Of a stretch of DNA of 64,000 bases, positions 1-12,700 are shown piece after piece (the stretch's first letter is position 1; every line of letters begins with the position of its first letter). Both the position numbers and the translations under genes were made by a program. The DNA is taken from assembly GCA_026119855.1 (NCBI GenBank), contig JAOWBW010000489.1, positions 310,001-374,000 on the forward strand, written 5' to 3'. This DNA comes from Campanula takesimana. Taxonomy: Eukaryota > Streptophyta > Magnoliopsida > Asterales > Campanulaceae. Under the pieces are notes generated by a model. It ran no database searches, was not told the origin of the DNA, and worked only from the letters and a program-made list of their open reading frames with translations.

Positions 1-1417
1 GTTGTATGAGTCTTTTTGGACTTAAAAGTTGTTTTGGTACATTAGTATGCTAGTTAGAGGGTTGGATTTTGGTTGAAATGTGTTTTGGTATGAAAATGGA
101 AGAACCCATTTCTTCCTCCCCGATTTTCAGCAGTTCAGAAGACTGGGCGACCGCCCAAAAATGTCTGGGCGACCGCACATCTATCTGAAAGCTTTTGTTC
201 TTGTTTGAGGGCTTGTTTGGGCGACCGCACAGTCCCTGGTGGGCGGCCGCACAGACCTCTGAAAGTTTACATTTGTTAATTTGTGTGATTGAAGAATGCG
301 TTTTGGTCTAAGTCTTGGGTGTCCTTCTAGTTGACCTTAGTGAACAATGTAGTACACTCTAGTGATAGAATTGGGTCCTTTGTGATTAAGTTTGTGTTGG
401 AAATTAATTAAGTGTTAATTGAGATTGTTGGAACACTTTAATTGTGCGTGGTTGGTACATTTCACTTTCTTGGTGACTTCTTGGTATAGTTCCCTACTTT
501 GGAACCTTAAGTTGTTTATTCATGCTAAAATATTATTACTTAGCATTTAATTAGAAGCCCAGCTGGCATATTTGTTGCATCGGGCGATGGGAAAGATTAT
601 AATGGCAAAGCCAAGTCCATTATAATGTTGACCATTGTTTTGCCCCCTTCTATACCCTTTTCCAGATTGGCCTTGGAAAAGACAAGTTAGCTTCCTTTGT
701 GAATGTATCTAGCTACCGAGCATGACTTTGTGGCATGGCTCTTGTCCTTTGTGACACTCTTATGGTTATTGGTTCCGGTACCGGGGGTTTCTCTTCGGCT
801 TTCATGCTATTATGAAGATGATGATTTGTTGATTATTGAAGCTGCGCAGCGATCCTTTATTTGGATGTACCGGTTTGGAAAACCTTGGCTATATCCTTTG
901 TTATGTGTTTATTTCCGCTGCTATCTGTTATGTGATAACTGCTATGTGCTATCTCTGATTTATTATTGTATATTGCATCATAGCATGTCATGTAGTTGCA
1001 TTAGTAACTTATTGAGATTTATCTCACCCCCTTTCTTTTATCTTTGTTTTTCCTTAACCCCCCCCCCAGGTGCTAAGGATTAGTCTCGCTGATCACGAGA
1101 AAGAGGACGTCGAGTGTGGATACATTCTTTTGGGGAAAGTTGTTATAGGTTGGTTTACATTATATCAATGTGTAACCTTTTGGGGATATTTGTACCAAAC
1201 ATTGACGTCACTAGGATTTGTGTATTTTGTAACTTTGGTGTATAAGCTTATGGAGTTTATACTAGTTTTTACTTTGTTGTTCAAGTTGATTTACAAAACC
1301 TTGTGTTATCATCTTTTGGGTATAAAAGGAAATGTTTATCTCCATTATTTTAGAGTTTATTGTTTAAGTCGACGTCCAGATCGCGGTCTCGGGCCCACGG
1401 GGTTCGGGGTCGCGACA
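1..1417 (+). repeat. Element A 5' LTR (3' two thirds only)
   Basis: Nearly identical to 6707-8121 and ends in GGGTCGCGACA, which pairs imperfectly with the TGTCACGACCC start of the other LTR. It carries four GGGCGACCGC-type motifs (about 147-250). A C-run near 1058 differs in length from the other copy. Open frames inside it occur identically in the 3' LTR and look fortuitous. Confidence 0.95.
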
Positions 1418-1419
1418 GT

Positions 1420-1432
1420 TGGTATCAGAGCC
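1420..1432 (+). other. Element A primer-binding site (initiator Met tRNA type)
   Basis: TGGTATCAGAGCC starts two bases after the LTR terminus. This is the usual PBS of plant chromoviruses and many Copia elements, complementary to the 3' end of initiator Met tRNA. Confidence 0.93.
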
Positions 1433-1538
1433 TATGGTTTGGCTCTAAGTATAAGTCTAGGTGGACTAGTATGACCTAGGTGGGTAGTTGTGTTCGGAGT
1501 GAGTAACGGTTGATGTCTTATGCAGGTAATTACTCACA

Positions 1539-4500
1539 ATGTCTGGAAGAAGAAACAGAGGAGGTACTAGTGGGGCACAGAATCAGAATGATACAAGAGA
1601 AGAAGCACGTGCTATGTTTCAAGGCATGTTCGAGGCGGCCATGAAGGCCATACATGATCAAGGTCCGAGGGTAGAACAAGCACCACCCGCTATGGATTGG
1701 AGCAATTTCTGAAGTTGAAACCGGTTGAATTCAATGGGGAACCCGATGTAAGGAAAGATGAGTTGTGGATTGAGTCGATGGAGAAGATTTATGAGGTATT
1801 TGATTGCACGGATGAGGACATGGTCCGGTTCGCGGCTTATAAACTTGTGGGAGCCGCCGAGCATTGGTGGAAGGGTGTTAAAGCTAGTTGGGATGATACT
1901 CACACGGTGTATGCGTGGGAGTTGTTCGTGCGCAAATTCAAGGAGCATTTCATTCCGGTTGTTGATCAAAACCGAAAGGAGATCGAGCTACTCAACCTGG
2001 AGCAAGGTTTGTTGTCTATAGCTCAATATTCGGCTAAGTTCATAGAATTAGCCCGATATTGTGACTATTTGGTGAGGACCGAGGAACAAAAAGCTATGAG
2101 ATTCATTCGGGGATTGAAGACCTCCATCCGTACTCAACTTATTGCCCAACGGATTGTGACCTTCCAAGATGCGGTAGACCGTGCCTATCTGATAGAGCAA
2201 GATATTGGGGAACATAAGAGGAAGACCGAGGTGGCCAACCCGAGTAAGCAAGGAGCGCAGAGCAAGTCACAACCAAGGATTGATAATCGAGGTAACTTTG
2301 GGGGACAATCTCATTCCCGAGGGCAACCGATCCCGAGGAATCCGGGTACTACTCCGGGGATTCAGATTAGGAAGCCTTGTACCTTTTGTCAGAAGGTAGG
2401 CCATTCGGAGGATAGGTGTTGGAAAAAGCAAGGCAAGTGCACCAATTGTGGTGAAATGGGGCACTTTGCGAGAGAGTGCACGAGGTACCGAGGTCAGTCA
2501 TCCGGGTCAGGGGTTGGTACTAATCAGGGTCAGAAAAGGGATGCCGCTGGGAAGCCCAAAGTTCAAGGAAAGATTTATTCCATGAATCAACAACAAGCTA
2601 CCGATGATCCATCCGTTATTGGAGGTATTGTTTCTGTGTCTAATGTGAGCGCACGAGCGTTAGTAGATCCAGGATCATCTCATTCATACATTTCTGTGCA
2701 ATTTGCTTCCATGTTAAATGCTACATTCGAGTCTTTACCGTACGTGCTAGAGGTGTTGACCCCTATAGGAGAATGCTTGATTTCTGATTGAGTCTTTCGT
2801 GCTTGTGATGTGGTTATTTGTGGTCGTGTCCTTTGTGCGGATTTGGTAGTTCTTCCTATCCAAGACTTTGATGTCATATTGGGTATGGATTGGTTGAGCA
2901 AGTTTCATGCTTCCGTGGATTGCCGTAAGAAAACTGTTACTTTTTCTATTCCCGATGTGCCTAAATTTGTGTTTGAGGCTTGTCCTCTGAGTAGAAAGGT
3001 TCGCTTAATTTCTTATATGAAAGCGAGAAAATTATTGCATAGTGGTTGTGAGGGGTATTTGGCTAGTGTTCTTGATACTAGGAAGGAATCCCCTAGTTTT
3101 GATAGTGTTCAGGTAGTCCGGGAATTTCCCGATGTTTTCTTTTCCGAGTATGATATGCCTCCCGATCGTGAGATAGAATTTTGTATAGACCTTTTGCCGG
3201 GTACGGCTCCAATTTCGAAAGCACCTTATAGGTTAGCCCCCGCAGAGTTGAAGGAGTTAAAGGTTCAGTTGCAAGAGTTGCTTGATCGAGGGTTTATCCG
3301 CCCTAGTGTTTCCCCGTGGGGAGCACCGGTTTTGTTCGTGCGGAAGAAAGATGGTTCGTTGAGATTGTGTATAGATTACCGTAAGTTGAATCAGGTTACA
3401 GTGAAGAACAAGTATCCTCTACCGCACATCGATGATTTATTTGATCAGCTTCAAGGGTCCGTGGTTTTCTCTAAACTTGATTTGAGGAGTGGGTACCATC
3501 AGTTGAAGGTTCGATTGGAGGATATTCCGAAGACTGCTTTTCGCACTCGCTATGGTCATTACGAGTTCTTGGTTATGCCGTTTGGGTTGACTAACGCGCC
3601 GGCCGTGTTTATGGATTTAATGAACCGAGTTTTCCATCCTTATCTTGACTCGTTCGTGGTGGTCTTTATTGATGATATACTCGTCTACTCTAAATTTCGA
3701 GATGAGCACGAGCAGCACTTGAGGACAGTTTTATCCGTTCTGGCGAGGGAGAAATTATTTGCGAAGTTCAGTAAATGCGAATTTTGGCTCGAGAAGGTGT
3801 CATTTCTGGGTCATGTGATTTCTAAAGACGGGATTTCTGTGGATCCTTCAAAGATTGAAGCCATAGTGGATTGGAAGAGACCCGAATCAGTGACAGAGAT
3901 TAGAAGCTTTCTTTGTTTAGCCGGGTATTACCGAAGATTTATTGAGGGGTTTTTGAGGATTGCTACTCCGATGACTCAGTTGACCCGGAAGAATGTCCCG
4001 TTTGTGTGGACCGAGAAATGTGACAAGAGTTTCGAGGAATTGAAGAAGAGGTTGACTACCGCACCGATCTTGACTTTGCCTAATGGGAGCGATGGCCTAG
4101 TGATTTACAGTGATGCTTCGAAAGAGGGTTTGGGTGTGTGTTGATGCAGAATGGGAAAGTGATTGCGTATGCTTCGAGGAAGTTGAGCCTGAGTGAACAG
4201 AATTACCCGACTCATGATATGGAATTGGCGGCGATAGTCTTTGCGTTGCACAAATGGAAGCACTACCTTTATGGAGCGAAGTTTGAGATTTTTTCGGATC
4301 ACAAGAGTTTGAAATACCTTTTCTCCCAGAAAGAGTTGAATAATAGGCAAAGCCGATGGATGGAATTATTGAAGGATTATGATTGTACGATTTCTTATCA
4401 TCCGGGGAAGGCGAATGTGGTAGCCGATGCGATTAGTAGAAAATCTTATGTGGCTTCGATGATGGTCCGTGAATGGAAAATGCTTGAGGATGTTCGAGAT

Positions 4501-6003
4501 TGGTCTCCTCGTGAATCGAGACATGGGGCTATATTTGCGAATATTAGGGTGTCTCCGACCCTAAATCAAAGAATAAAGGAAGCTCAGAAAGAAGATCCCG
4601 AGTTGGTGAAGATAATGGGTAAATTGAAGGAAAAGAACTTCGAGGATTTTTCTTTGAGTTCGAGTGGAGTGTTGACTTTCCGTGGTCGTTTGTGCGTACC
4701 CGATGTTGGTGGAATAAAGAGGCAAGTTTTAGATGAGGGTCACAAATCGAGGTATACTATTCATCCGGGTAGTACGAAGATGTATCAGGATTTGAAGCAA
4801 CAATTTTGGTGGATTAATATGAAGAGGGAAATAGCCGAGTACGTTTTGAAGTGTTTAACTTGTCAGCAGGTCAAAGCCGAGCATCAGAGACCCGCGGGAC
4901 TACTTCAGCCGTTAGACATTCCCGAGTGGAAATGGGAGCATGTGACTATGGATTTCGTTACGGGACTACCTCGTACCCGTAGGAAGTATGACAGTGTTTG
5001 GGTAATAGTGGATAGATTGACCAAGAGTGCCCATTTCTTGCCTATTGACATCAGATATTCGATGGAGAAGCTTGCGACCCTTTATATCGATGAGATCGTT
5101 AGATTGCATGGGGTTCCGATTAGCATTCTGTCAGATCGAGACCCGAGGTTTACTTCTAGATTCTGGAAGGCGTTTCAAGAAGCTTTGGGTACAGATTTGC
5201 GTTTTAGTACAGCTTTTCATCCTCAGACCGACGGTCAATCCGAGAGGACTATTCAGATTCTTGAGGATATGTTGCGAGCTTGTGCGATAGACTTCTCTGA
5301 TTCTTGGGATTCGCACCTACCGTTAGTGGAATTCTCTTACAACAACAGTTATCAGGCTAGTATCAAGATGGCACCGTTTGAGGCCTTGTATGGAAGAAAG
5401 TGTAGATCGCCTATTTGTTGGGATGAGGTTGGTGAAGCGAAGATTGTGGGTATTGATTTGCTTCATGATTCAGTTGAAAAGGTTAGAATTATCCGGGATA
5501 GATTGAAAACAGCCCAGAGTCGACATAAGAGCTATGCAGATAACCGAAGGCGAGATCTTAGTTTTCAGACCGGTGATTTGGTGTTCTTGAAAGTATCTCC
5601 AAAGGTGGGTATTCGTAGGTTTGGGAAGAAAGGCAAATTGGCTCCGAGGTTTATTGGCCCGTTTGAGATTTTGGGAAAGGTTGGACTTCTTGCGTATCGT
5701 CTTGCGTTACCGCCATCTTTGGACAGGTTGCATAACGTGTTCCACGTTTCTATGCTTCGGAAGTATATTCATGACCCATCTCACGTGTTACCGAGGGTAC
5801 CGGAGGATATTGAGCCCGATATGACTTATGAGGAACGACCGGTTCGGATTTTAGATTCTAAAGTCCAAGAGTTGAGGAACAAAAACATTGCGTTGGTTCG
5901 AGTTCTTTGGAGGAATCATAATATCGAGGAGTCGACGTGGGAGCTCCGAGATGAGATCGAGAGGAAATTTCCGTGGCTTTTTGTTTCGGGTGAGTCTCGT
6001 TAA
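1539..6003 (+). pseudogene. Element A gag-pol polyprotein, degenerate (1 stop, 2 frameshifts)
   Basis: This region encodes Gag, aspartic protease, reverse transcriptase, RNase H and integrase of a chromovirus. The start is ATG at 1539. A frameshift near 1690-1700 moves reading to the frame that carries Gag. Two CCHC zinc knuckles lie at 2378-2419 and 2438-2479. The protease DPGS motif is near 2666. An in-frame TGA at 2789-2791 interrupts the protease-RT linker. The RT catalytic FIDD box is at 3665-3676. A one-base loss near 4130, inside RNase H, shifts the frame again. Integrase has its HHCC finger near 4750-4870 and its catalytic triad at D4951, D5134 and E5242. The last 60 residues (about 5809-5995) resemble a chromodomain, which in this family directs integration to particular chromatin. 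Domain order, two knuckles, long LTRs and the Met PBS point to the Tekay/Del clade. This copy could not make an intact polyprotein unaided. Confidence 0.95.
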
Positions 6004-6024
6004 AATTCGGGTCGAATTTTCTTT

Positions 6025-6037
6025 AAGGGGGAGTGAA
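6025..6037 (+). other. Element A polypurine tract
   Basis: AAGGGGGAGTGAA lies immediately upstream of the 3' LTR. It is the expected primer for plus-strand DNA synthesis. Confidence 0.9.
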
Positions 6038-8121
6038 TGTCACGACCCGAAATCTAGGCTCTATTTTATTAGTAATAAATAATTATTATTTAATTATTTG
6101 CTTAATTATTTATTTAAATTATTATTTATTTAAATATTTATGTGTGCATTTTATGTGTTATAATAATTATGCCTAGCATTTTGTTTGGGTCATTTGTGCT
6201 AGTGTCGAAATGTTGAGTCTTAATTGTTAGTAGGGAGTGTAAGTAATTGTTTTAGTAGATAGGGAAGGGGCCTTAGTGTAACTTCCATTTTTACTTCACC
6301 TCCTTCCTTCTTCTCCTTCTCCCTCACAAATTCATTTCCCAGCTCTTTTCTCTCTCTCTCTCTCCAAGCAAAAGGTGAGTTTTTCTTCTCTTCCTTCTCT
6401 CTTCATTTTCTTCATCTTCCTCTCATAATCTCTCATTTCTTAAAACTTGAAATGTGTTTAGATCGTCGATAGGATCGCGTAGAATCAAAAATATTCGAAT
6501 TCCGTCAACTTTCATTATTTTCAAGTAAGTTACTTTTTCCCCATTTTGATGTTAAAATGTTCATATCATGTTCATATAATGCTTTTGTTGTTATATTTGA
6601 AGTTTGGATGAGGTTGCAATTTATTTGGAATTTATTTGGGTTTTTGGTTAAAAATGGTGATTGTTTGAATGTTGGGATTTGATCTTGATATTGGTTGTTA
6701 AATGTTGTTGTATGAGTCTTTTTGGACTTATAAGTTGTTTTGGTACATTAGTATGCTAGTTAGAGGGTTGGATTTTGGTTGAAATGTGTTTTGGTATGAA
6801 AATGGAAGAACCCATTTCTTCCTCCCCGATTTTCAGCAGTTCAGAAGACTGGGCGACCGCCCAAAAATGTCTGGGCGACCGCACATCTATCTGAAAGCTT
6901 TTGTTCTTGTTTGAGGGCTTGTTTTGGCGACCGCACAGTCCCTGGTGGGCGGCCGCACAGACCTCTGAAAGTTTACATTTGTTAATTTGTGTGATTGAAG
7001 AATGCGTTTTGGTCTAAGTCTTGGGTGTCCTTCTAGTTGACCTTAGTGAACATTGTAGTACACTCTAGTGATAGAATTGGGTCCTTTGTGATTAAGTTTG
7101 TGTTGGAAATTAATTAAGTGATAATTGAGATTGTTGGAACACTTTAATTGTGCGTGGTTGGTACATTTCACTTTCTTGGTGACTTCTTGGTATGGTTCCT
7201 TACTTTGGAACCTTAAGTTGTTTATTCATGCTAAAATATTATTACTTAGCATTTAATTAGAAGCCCAGCTGGCATATTTGTTGCATCGGGCGATGGGAAA
7301 GATTATAATGGCAAAGCCAAGTCCATTATAATGTTTACCATTGTTTTGCCCCCTTCTATACCCTTTTCCAGATTGGCCTTGGAAAAGACAAGTTAGCTTC
7401 CTTTGTGAATGTATCTAGCTACCGAGCATGACTTTGTGGCATGGCTCTTGTCCTTTGTGACACTCTTATGGTTATTGGTTCCGGTACCGGGGGTTTCTCT
7501 TCGGCTTTCATGCTATTATGAAGATGATGATTTGTTGATTATTGAAGCTGCGCAGCGATCCTTTATTTGGATGTACCGGTTTGGAAAACCTTGGCTATAT
7601 CCTTTGTTATGTTTTTATTTCCGCTGCTATCTGTTATGTGATAACTGCTATGTGCTATCTCTGATTTATTATTGTATATTGCATCATAGCATGTCATGTA
7701 GTTGCATTAGTAACTTATTGAGATTTATCTCACCCCCTTTCTTTTATCTTTGTTTTTCCTTAACCCCCCCCAGGTGCTAAGGATTAGTCTCGCTGATCAC
7801 GAGAAAGAGGACGTCGAGTGTGGATACATTCTTTTGGGGAAAGTTGTTATAGGTTGGTTTACATTATATCAATGTGTAACCTTTTGGGGATATTTGTACC
7901 AAACATTGACGTCACTAGGATTTGTGTATTTTGTAACTTTGGTGTATAAGCTTATGGAGTTTATACTAGTTTTTACTTTGTTGTTCAAGTTGATTTACAA
8001 AACCTTGTGTTATCATCTTTTGGGTATAAAAGGAAATTTTTATCTCCATTATTTTAGAGTTTATTGTTTAAGTCGACGTCCAGATCGCGGTCTCGGGCCC
8101 GCGGGGTTCGGGGTCGCGACA
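6038..8121 (+). repeat. Element A 3' LTR, complete, 2084 bp
   Basis: Starts TGTCACGACCC and ends GGGTCGCGACA. The first 670 bp are AT-rich followed by a CT-rich leader (about 6300-6370). The four GGGCGACCGC-like motifs recur at about 6850-6960. A GTGAGT splice-donor-like site follows AAAAG near 6373. The base after the LTR resumes Copia coding sequence. Confidence 0.95.
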
Positions 8122-8980
8122 TGATGGGTGAACTAAATATTTCCTTGGACTTCAAGTCAAGCAATCCAATGAGGGAATATTCATCAGTCAAGCCAAGTAC
8201 GCAAAAGAATTAATCAAGAAGTTTGGCTTTGAAAATGCTCACTCTCAAAGCACACCTATGGGCACTAACATTCATTTAGATAAGGATGAGTCTGGTAAGA
8301 AAGTAGACATGACTGTCGACCGAGGTATGATTGGCTCACTCCTCTATCTTACTGCCAGTAGACCAGATATTATGTTTGCTGTTTGTGTTTGTGCCAGGTT
8401 TCAAGCTGACCCTAGGGAATCCCATCTGCAGGCTGTAAAACGTATTATTAAATATGTTTGTGGCACTGTTAACCTTGGATTATAGTATGCTAGAGATTCT
8501 TCCTTTAATCTAATAGGCTATTCAGATGCAGACTTTGCAGCTTGTAGGGTGACCAGAAAGAGTACAAGTGGGACTTGCCAATTTCTTGGTGATAGACTGG
8601 TGTCTTGGTCCTGTAAGAAACAAGAATCAATTTCCACTTCCACTACTGAAGCTGAGTACATTGCTGCCGGCAGTTGCTGTTCACATATCCTTTGGATGAA
8701 GCAGCAGCTTGTTGACTATGAAGTTCCATCTCAAATTTGTCCCATTTATTGTGACAACCAATCAGCAATCTCAGTTTCAAACAACCCGGTCATGCACTCC
8801 AAAACCAAGCACATAGACATCAAGTATCACTTTCTGAAGGAACATATTGAAAAGGGGAATGTAGTGCTGCTCAAAGTTCATACCGATTACCAAAGAGCAG
8901 ACATACTGACAAAGCCCTTAGACCAGAAAAGATTTGAATTCCTAAGAGGTGAACTAGGTATGATTGATTTCTATGGTTAA
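8122..8980 (+). pseudogene. Element B pol fragment: Copia RT C-terminus and RNase H
   Basis: This fragment encodes the last part of a Copia reverse transcriptase and the whole RNase H. It starts just after the catalytic YVDD region, at the motif usually read as GELxYFLGLQ; one base is missing there (about 8137), so that motif is frameshifted. RT then reads to an in-frame TAG at 8483-8485, where the family normally has a TGG tryptophan. RNase H follows with YSDAD (about 8519), the STTEAEY box (about 8638), CDNQSA (about 8750), and the HTKHIDIKYHF-type and ADILTKPL motifs, and ends at 8980. The 5' part of pol was separated by insertion of A. Family assignment is certain; this copy is inactive. 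Confidence 0.95.
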
Positions 8981-9552
8981 AACTGTGCTAACTCTGCCTA
9001 TTGTGCTAGACTTGCCGATCTCATCAGCAAGTATGAAAATCTTGCCGGCTAAATTATTTTGCCGATCTTATCAGCAAGTGTGAAAATCTTGCCGACCAAA
9101 ATATATTGCCGACAAAATATTGCTGACAACATCATGCCGATCAACATATCTTGCCGACTAAGTTATCTTGCCGATTCAAACTATCTTGCCGATATTTAAA
9201 ACATCAAATCAGCACGTCTCTGCAAAAAGATAAGATTCCTGACACATGACGTAAGCAATCAAATCAAAGGTACATCGGTCACACCATCTCCCTGACACGT
9301 GTGTGTACCTTTCTTACCCAAAATCGTGTCAAGATGTATTCCATTTAATGCGATACATCAGTAAGGTAACAGGTCATCATCATTTCTCTTTTAATTTTGA
9401 CTAATTTACCCTTTCTCTCTCTTTCTTTTAACTGTTCATTTCTCACCGGTTTGTGTGCGCATTAAATTTTGCGTGCGCACGTTCACCGAGGTTATAGGTA
9501 CAGTTGCTTCTCATTATTCCTTGTCCTCTCATATTCTCTCTCCCCCATAACA
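8981..9552 (+). promoter_or_regulatory. Element B spacer with TTGCCGA repeats and promoter-like boxes
   Basis: This stretch separates pol from the extra ORF and has no credible ORF of its own. Between about 9010 and 9195 it holds nine TTGCCGA/TTGCCGG-type motifs, which also recur in the extra ORF and the LTR of B. It contains a TGACGTAA box (9247-9254) and a G-box CACGTG (9296-9301), and then becomes CT-rich. Position and composition suggest an internal promoter for the ORF starting at 9776. That role is inferred. Confidence 0.5.
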
Positions 9553-9559
9553 TATATAA
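9553..9559 (+). promoter_or_regulatory. TATA-like box upstream of element B extra ORF
   Basis: TATATAA sits after a CT-rich stretch, about 220 bp upstream of the ATG at 9776. Roughly 100 bp of that distance is a predicted intron. It is a plausible core promoter, not proven. Confidence 0.5.
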
Positions 9560-9676
9560 CGCCTTTCAAAATTCCTTTAAGCTTTCTTCGCCATTTTTCT
9601 TCTCTACTATATCTCTCTCACCCCTCTAACCAGTTTATTGAATCACCATTTTATTTGCTTATATATTCTTAATCTG

Positions 9677-9772
9677 GTAAGTGTTAATGCTTAAACCTTG
9701 CTCATTTCTAATCATTCTTGGTTTGATTTGTCTTTGTTTCTAATATTGTGAGTTGTTTGAGTAATCTTGCAG
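9677..9772 (+). other. Predicted 5'UTR intron of element B extra ORF (96 nt)
   Basis: A strong donor CTG/GTAAGT at 9677 and an acceptor TTGCAG ending at 9772 bound a T-rich 96-nt segment. The extra-ORF ATG follows three bases later (9776). Consensus sites and plant-like size and composition support an intron; RNA evidence is needed. The same acceptor could also serve a spliced subgenomic RNA with a distant donor. Confidence 0.55.
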
Positions 9773-9775
9773 AAA

Positions 9776-12700
9776 ATGTCTGGCGAAGAAGATATCTACG
9801 GAGGCTATGTTGACTCCGACTACTTCAACGATGAAGCCGACGGGGTTTTCTTGAAGAATCTTCTTATTGGGTCCCTGCTCGACTCATTCATCACTCCATC
9901 TGGAGTTGATTCAGTGTTCTTGGATCTCGTCAAAGAATTCTTCTCAAACTCCTCTGTTGTCCGCTCCCGTGCTGACTCTTCAGTCATCGTCTCCATCAAC
10001 TCCTCTGTTTTGGGCTTGCAAGTCTCTCTTACTCCCTCGTCTATTTCTGAAGTTTTTCCCTCTCTCGGGAATGAAGGGTTGAGTGCTTTAGTTGATGATA
10101 AAGAATTGGATAGGGCATGGATTATCATGAGAGGAGCTGGTACAAGACTCAGTGGCACCAGTCATTTAAAGATTCATTATCCTCGCCGATACTATGCTTT
10201 AGCTGAGATAGTTGATAGATGTCTTATTTGCCGATCTGGATCTCATAGCAATGTCACTGACGTTCAGTTTGAAGATATGGCTGCCATTATTCTGCAGGTT
10301 GAGTTCAACTGGTGTGCCTACATATTCAGGATCATTGCCACTGCTGCTGATAAATGGTCTTCTGATAGGCTGAAGAACAAACCCAATCCTGGGAAAGGTT
10401 GCCATTATCTGTTAATCAGCATGATCTTAAGGAGAAATATAAACATAGTAGCTGCAGATCGTTTTCCATCAAGCATTGCCTTCAGCAAGCTAAAGTCTTA
10501 TAATGCTAAAGATTGGCAGAGAATAGCAAAGAATTCTTCTAGTGCTATTACTCCTGCTGATGCTCCTGCTGCTGCTGTCGCTCCAAAGAAGAAAAGAGCC
10601 AAGAAAATTCCTTTAGTTGCTTCCCAATCAGCAATCGCTACTCCTGCCCCTTCAACCGATAGAATTCTTGCCGATTCTACTCCTGGTGCTCCAAAGAAAA
10701 GAAAATTGGTGAAGGTTGCTGATAAAATGGTGTCAAAGAAGGCAAAGGTTGCCGACGAAGCAGACTTTTGCCCATGAAGAAGTCTACTCAAGTTGCTGAT
10801 AAGATAATCTTGCCGATGGAGAAGCTTGCTACCAACGAAGTTCCTTCTGCTCCCATTCCTTCTGCTGATCCAAGAGCCAAGCTGATTAGATTTGCGCCTT
10901 CTCATCTTGCCGGTGCTTCTCTTACTGCCGATTCTATTGTCAAAGTTGAAGTTCCTTCTAAAGAATTCACTGATGACTTTGCTGATGGCAAAAGTATTGA
11001 AGATGTTATTGAAAAGCTGAAGTCTCAGACTTCAAGGAAATGTGCACCCATCAGGAATCCCACCTTCCACACCTTCTACAAGAATCCTTGGTCCTTCACC
11101 AACAAGGCCTTGAACAAGAAATGGGTCTTTCCGATTGATCATCTGCCTCCTTTCATTCGTCGTCTTCTTCAATTTCATGAAGAAATGAAGGATACCGTAC
11201 CATCTGGGAAAACTTCTGATTATGTTGATTACCGGAGTTTGAACATTCGCACTGATATATGGAATGAGAAGTTCTTCCCTCTCTCTAAGTTCAAGCAGTT
11301 GAAAGAGGCTGAACTGAAGCTCAATTTTGGTCGCTATCTTGACTTTCTACCACTACACTGGAACCAAGTCTATCTCTTTCAAGATCGAATCAGACAAGAC
11401 TTGATTGTTCAAGATGTGTAGATCATTTATGCCAAAACTTTCAATCAGCTCTCTCAATTCACAGAGTTTGATCCTTATCAGATTGGAAGACTTGAAAATG
11501 ATGAAGATTTGCTGCCATACAATGATGATGAGGCTCCTGCTATCAGCCCTCTCAATGCTCACTTTCATAGATCAGTAAAGAAGGTCACTATGGACTTGAT
11601 TGAAAAGTCTAATGAATTTCTATTGAAGCAAGATGCCGATCGACGTGCTGCCGATCAAGATGCTCATGTTCCTTCGCCCAGCAGCAGCAAGATCGAGACA
11701 GATGCCGTTGTTCACTCTGCCGACGATGCAGATGCTGCTGATAAAGAGTTTGTTGCCGATGGACGTGATGATGCTGATGAAGATAGTGATTCTACTGATA
11801 GTGATGCTGATGATGATGGTGCTGATTTGTTTGGAGATCTGGTTTGTGCTTACAAAGTTGCTGCTGACTCTCCTTCCACTTCACTTACAACAGATAGTTA
11901 CAAGATGCCAATCAGAACTGTCATGACTAAAGCTCCCTCTGCTGAAGTCTTTGCAGAGTCTGTATTGAAGGATGATAGTAGTGTTGAAGGAAGTCATGCT
12001 GATGAATCTTTTAAGGAGATAGTGGAATTTCAAGTTGAGACAACTACAGACACTCAACCTCTGTTGGATGTATCTACCGACCTACCTGCCCTAGTTGAGA
12101 CAACTATGGACACTCAACAGATGGATGTATCTGTTTCAGGAGGAGAGACTGATGAGAAAACTGCCGACACTCATCTTGCTGAGCAAACTACAGACACTCA
12201 GTTAGTTACAGTTACTCCTAAAATACAGATTGTCCCCCTACTGGTAGTAAGGAGGTTGTGGAATTGGGAGGAGGTACTGAAGGAAGTACTCCTAATTTGG
12301 ATGCTGACATTGCTGCTAGCTTGCAATTTGAAGAAATTCTTCTACAACCTTTATTCAGCTTGCCGACGGTTGTTACACCCCTTCCTCTTCCTGATCCAAC
12401 TGATGTTCGTGCTGATGGAAATCATGTTGATGAGGCTGATCCTGCTGACTACATGGAAGTTGGAGAACAAGCTTTTGTTGATCCTGATGCTGTTGATACT
12501 TCTCCACCTCCCAGCTATGATTACTTTCAGAATGGGAAGGATATGATGTGCTCAAATTGGTACACTACCAATGTTTCTATCCCTTCCAACAGCTTTGGAC
12601 AGCCTCTCTTTAATGTTCATCCGAGGCTATCATTCAAATATACCCTCCAAAGGCGTCCACTTCCTTTTGGCAAAGATCACCCTCATGTCACCAAGCATCC

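Larger units (their letters stand above)
1..8121 (+). mobile_element. Element A: Ty3/Gypsy chromovirus, Tekay-like, inserted in Copia element B
   Basis: Two long direct repeats (1-1417 and 6038-8121) flank a gag-pol region with Gypsy domain order (PR-RT-RH-IN) and a C-terminal chromodomain-like segment. The 5' LTR is cut by the window start; base 1 matches base 6707. The primer-binding site resembles the initiator Met tRNA type. I count about 10 substitutions over 1.4 kb between the LTR copies (about 0.7%), the lowest value in this window, so it is a recent insertion. Immediately 3' is Copia RT coding sequence, so A landed in B. The left target duplication lies outside the window. Confidence 0.95.

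Noticed and set aside
1420..1432. tRNA gene remnants at PBS sites
   Set aside because: Only 13-18 nt match tRNA 3' ends, at the correct PBS position; no cloverleaf could be drawn.
703..1474. ORFs of 126 and 134 codons in the A LTR
   Set aside because: They lie wholly inside an LTR, recur in the other LTR (7409-8124), and have no start context or domain.
6346..6365. CT microsatellite in the A LTR as a regulatory GAGA element
   Set aside because: Pyrimidine-rich leaders are common in plant LTRs; nothing specific supports function.
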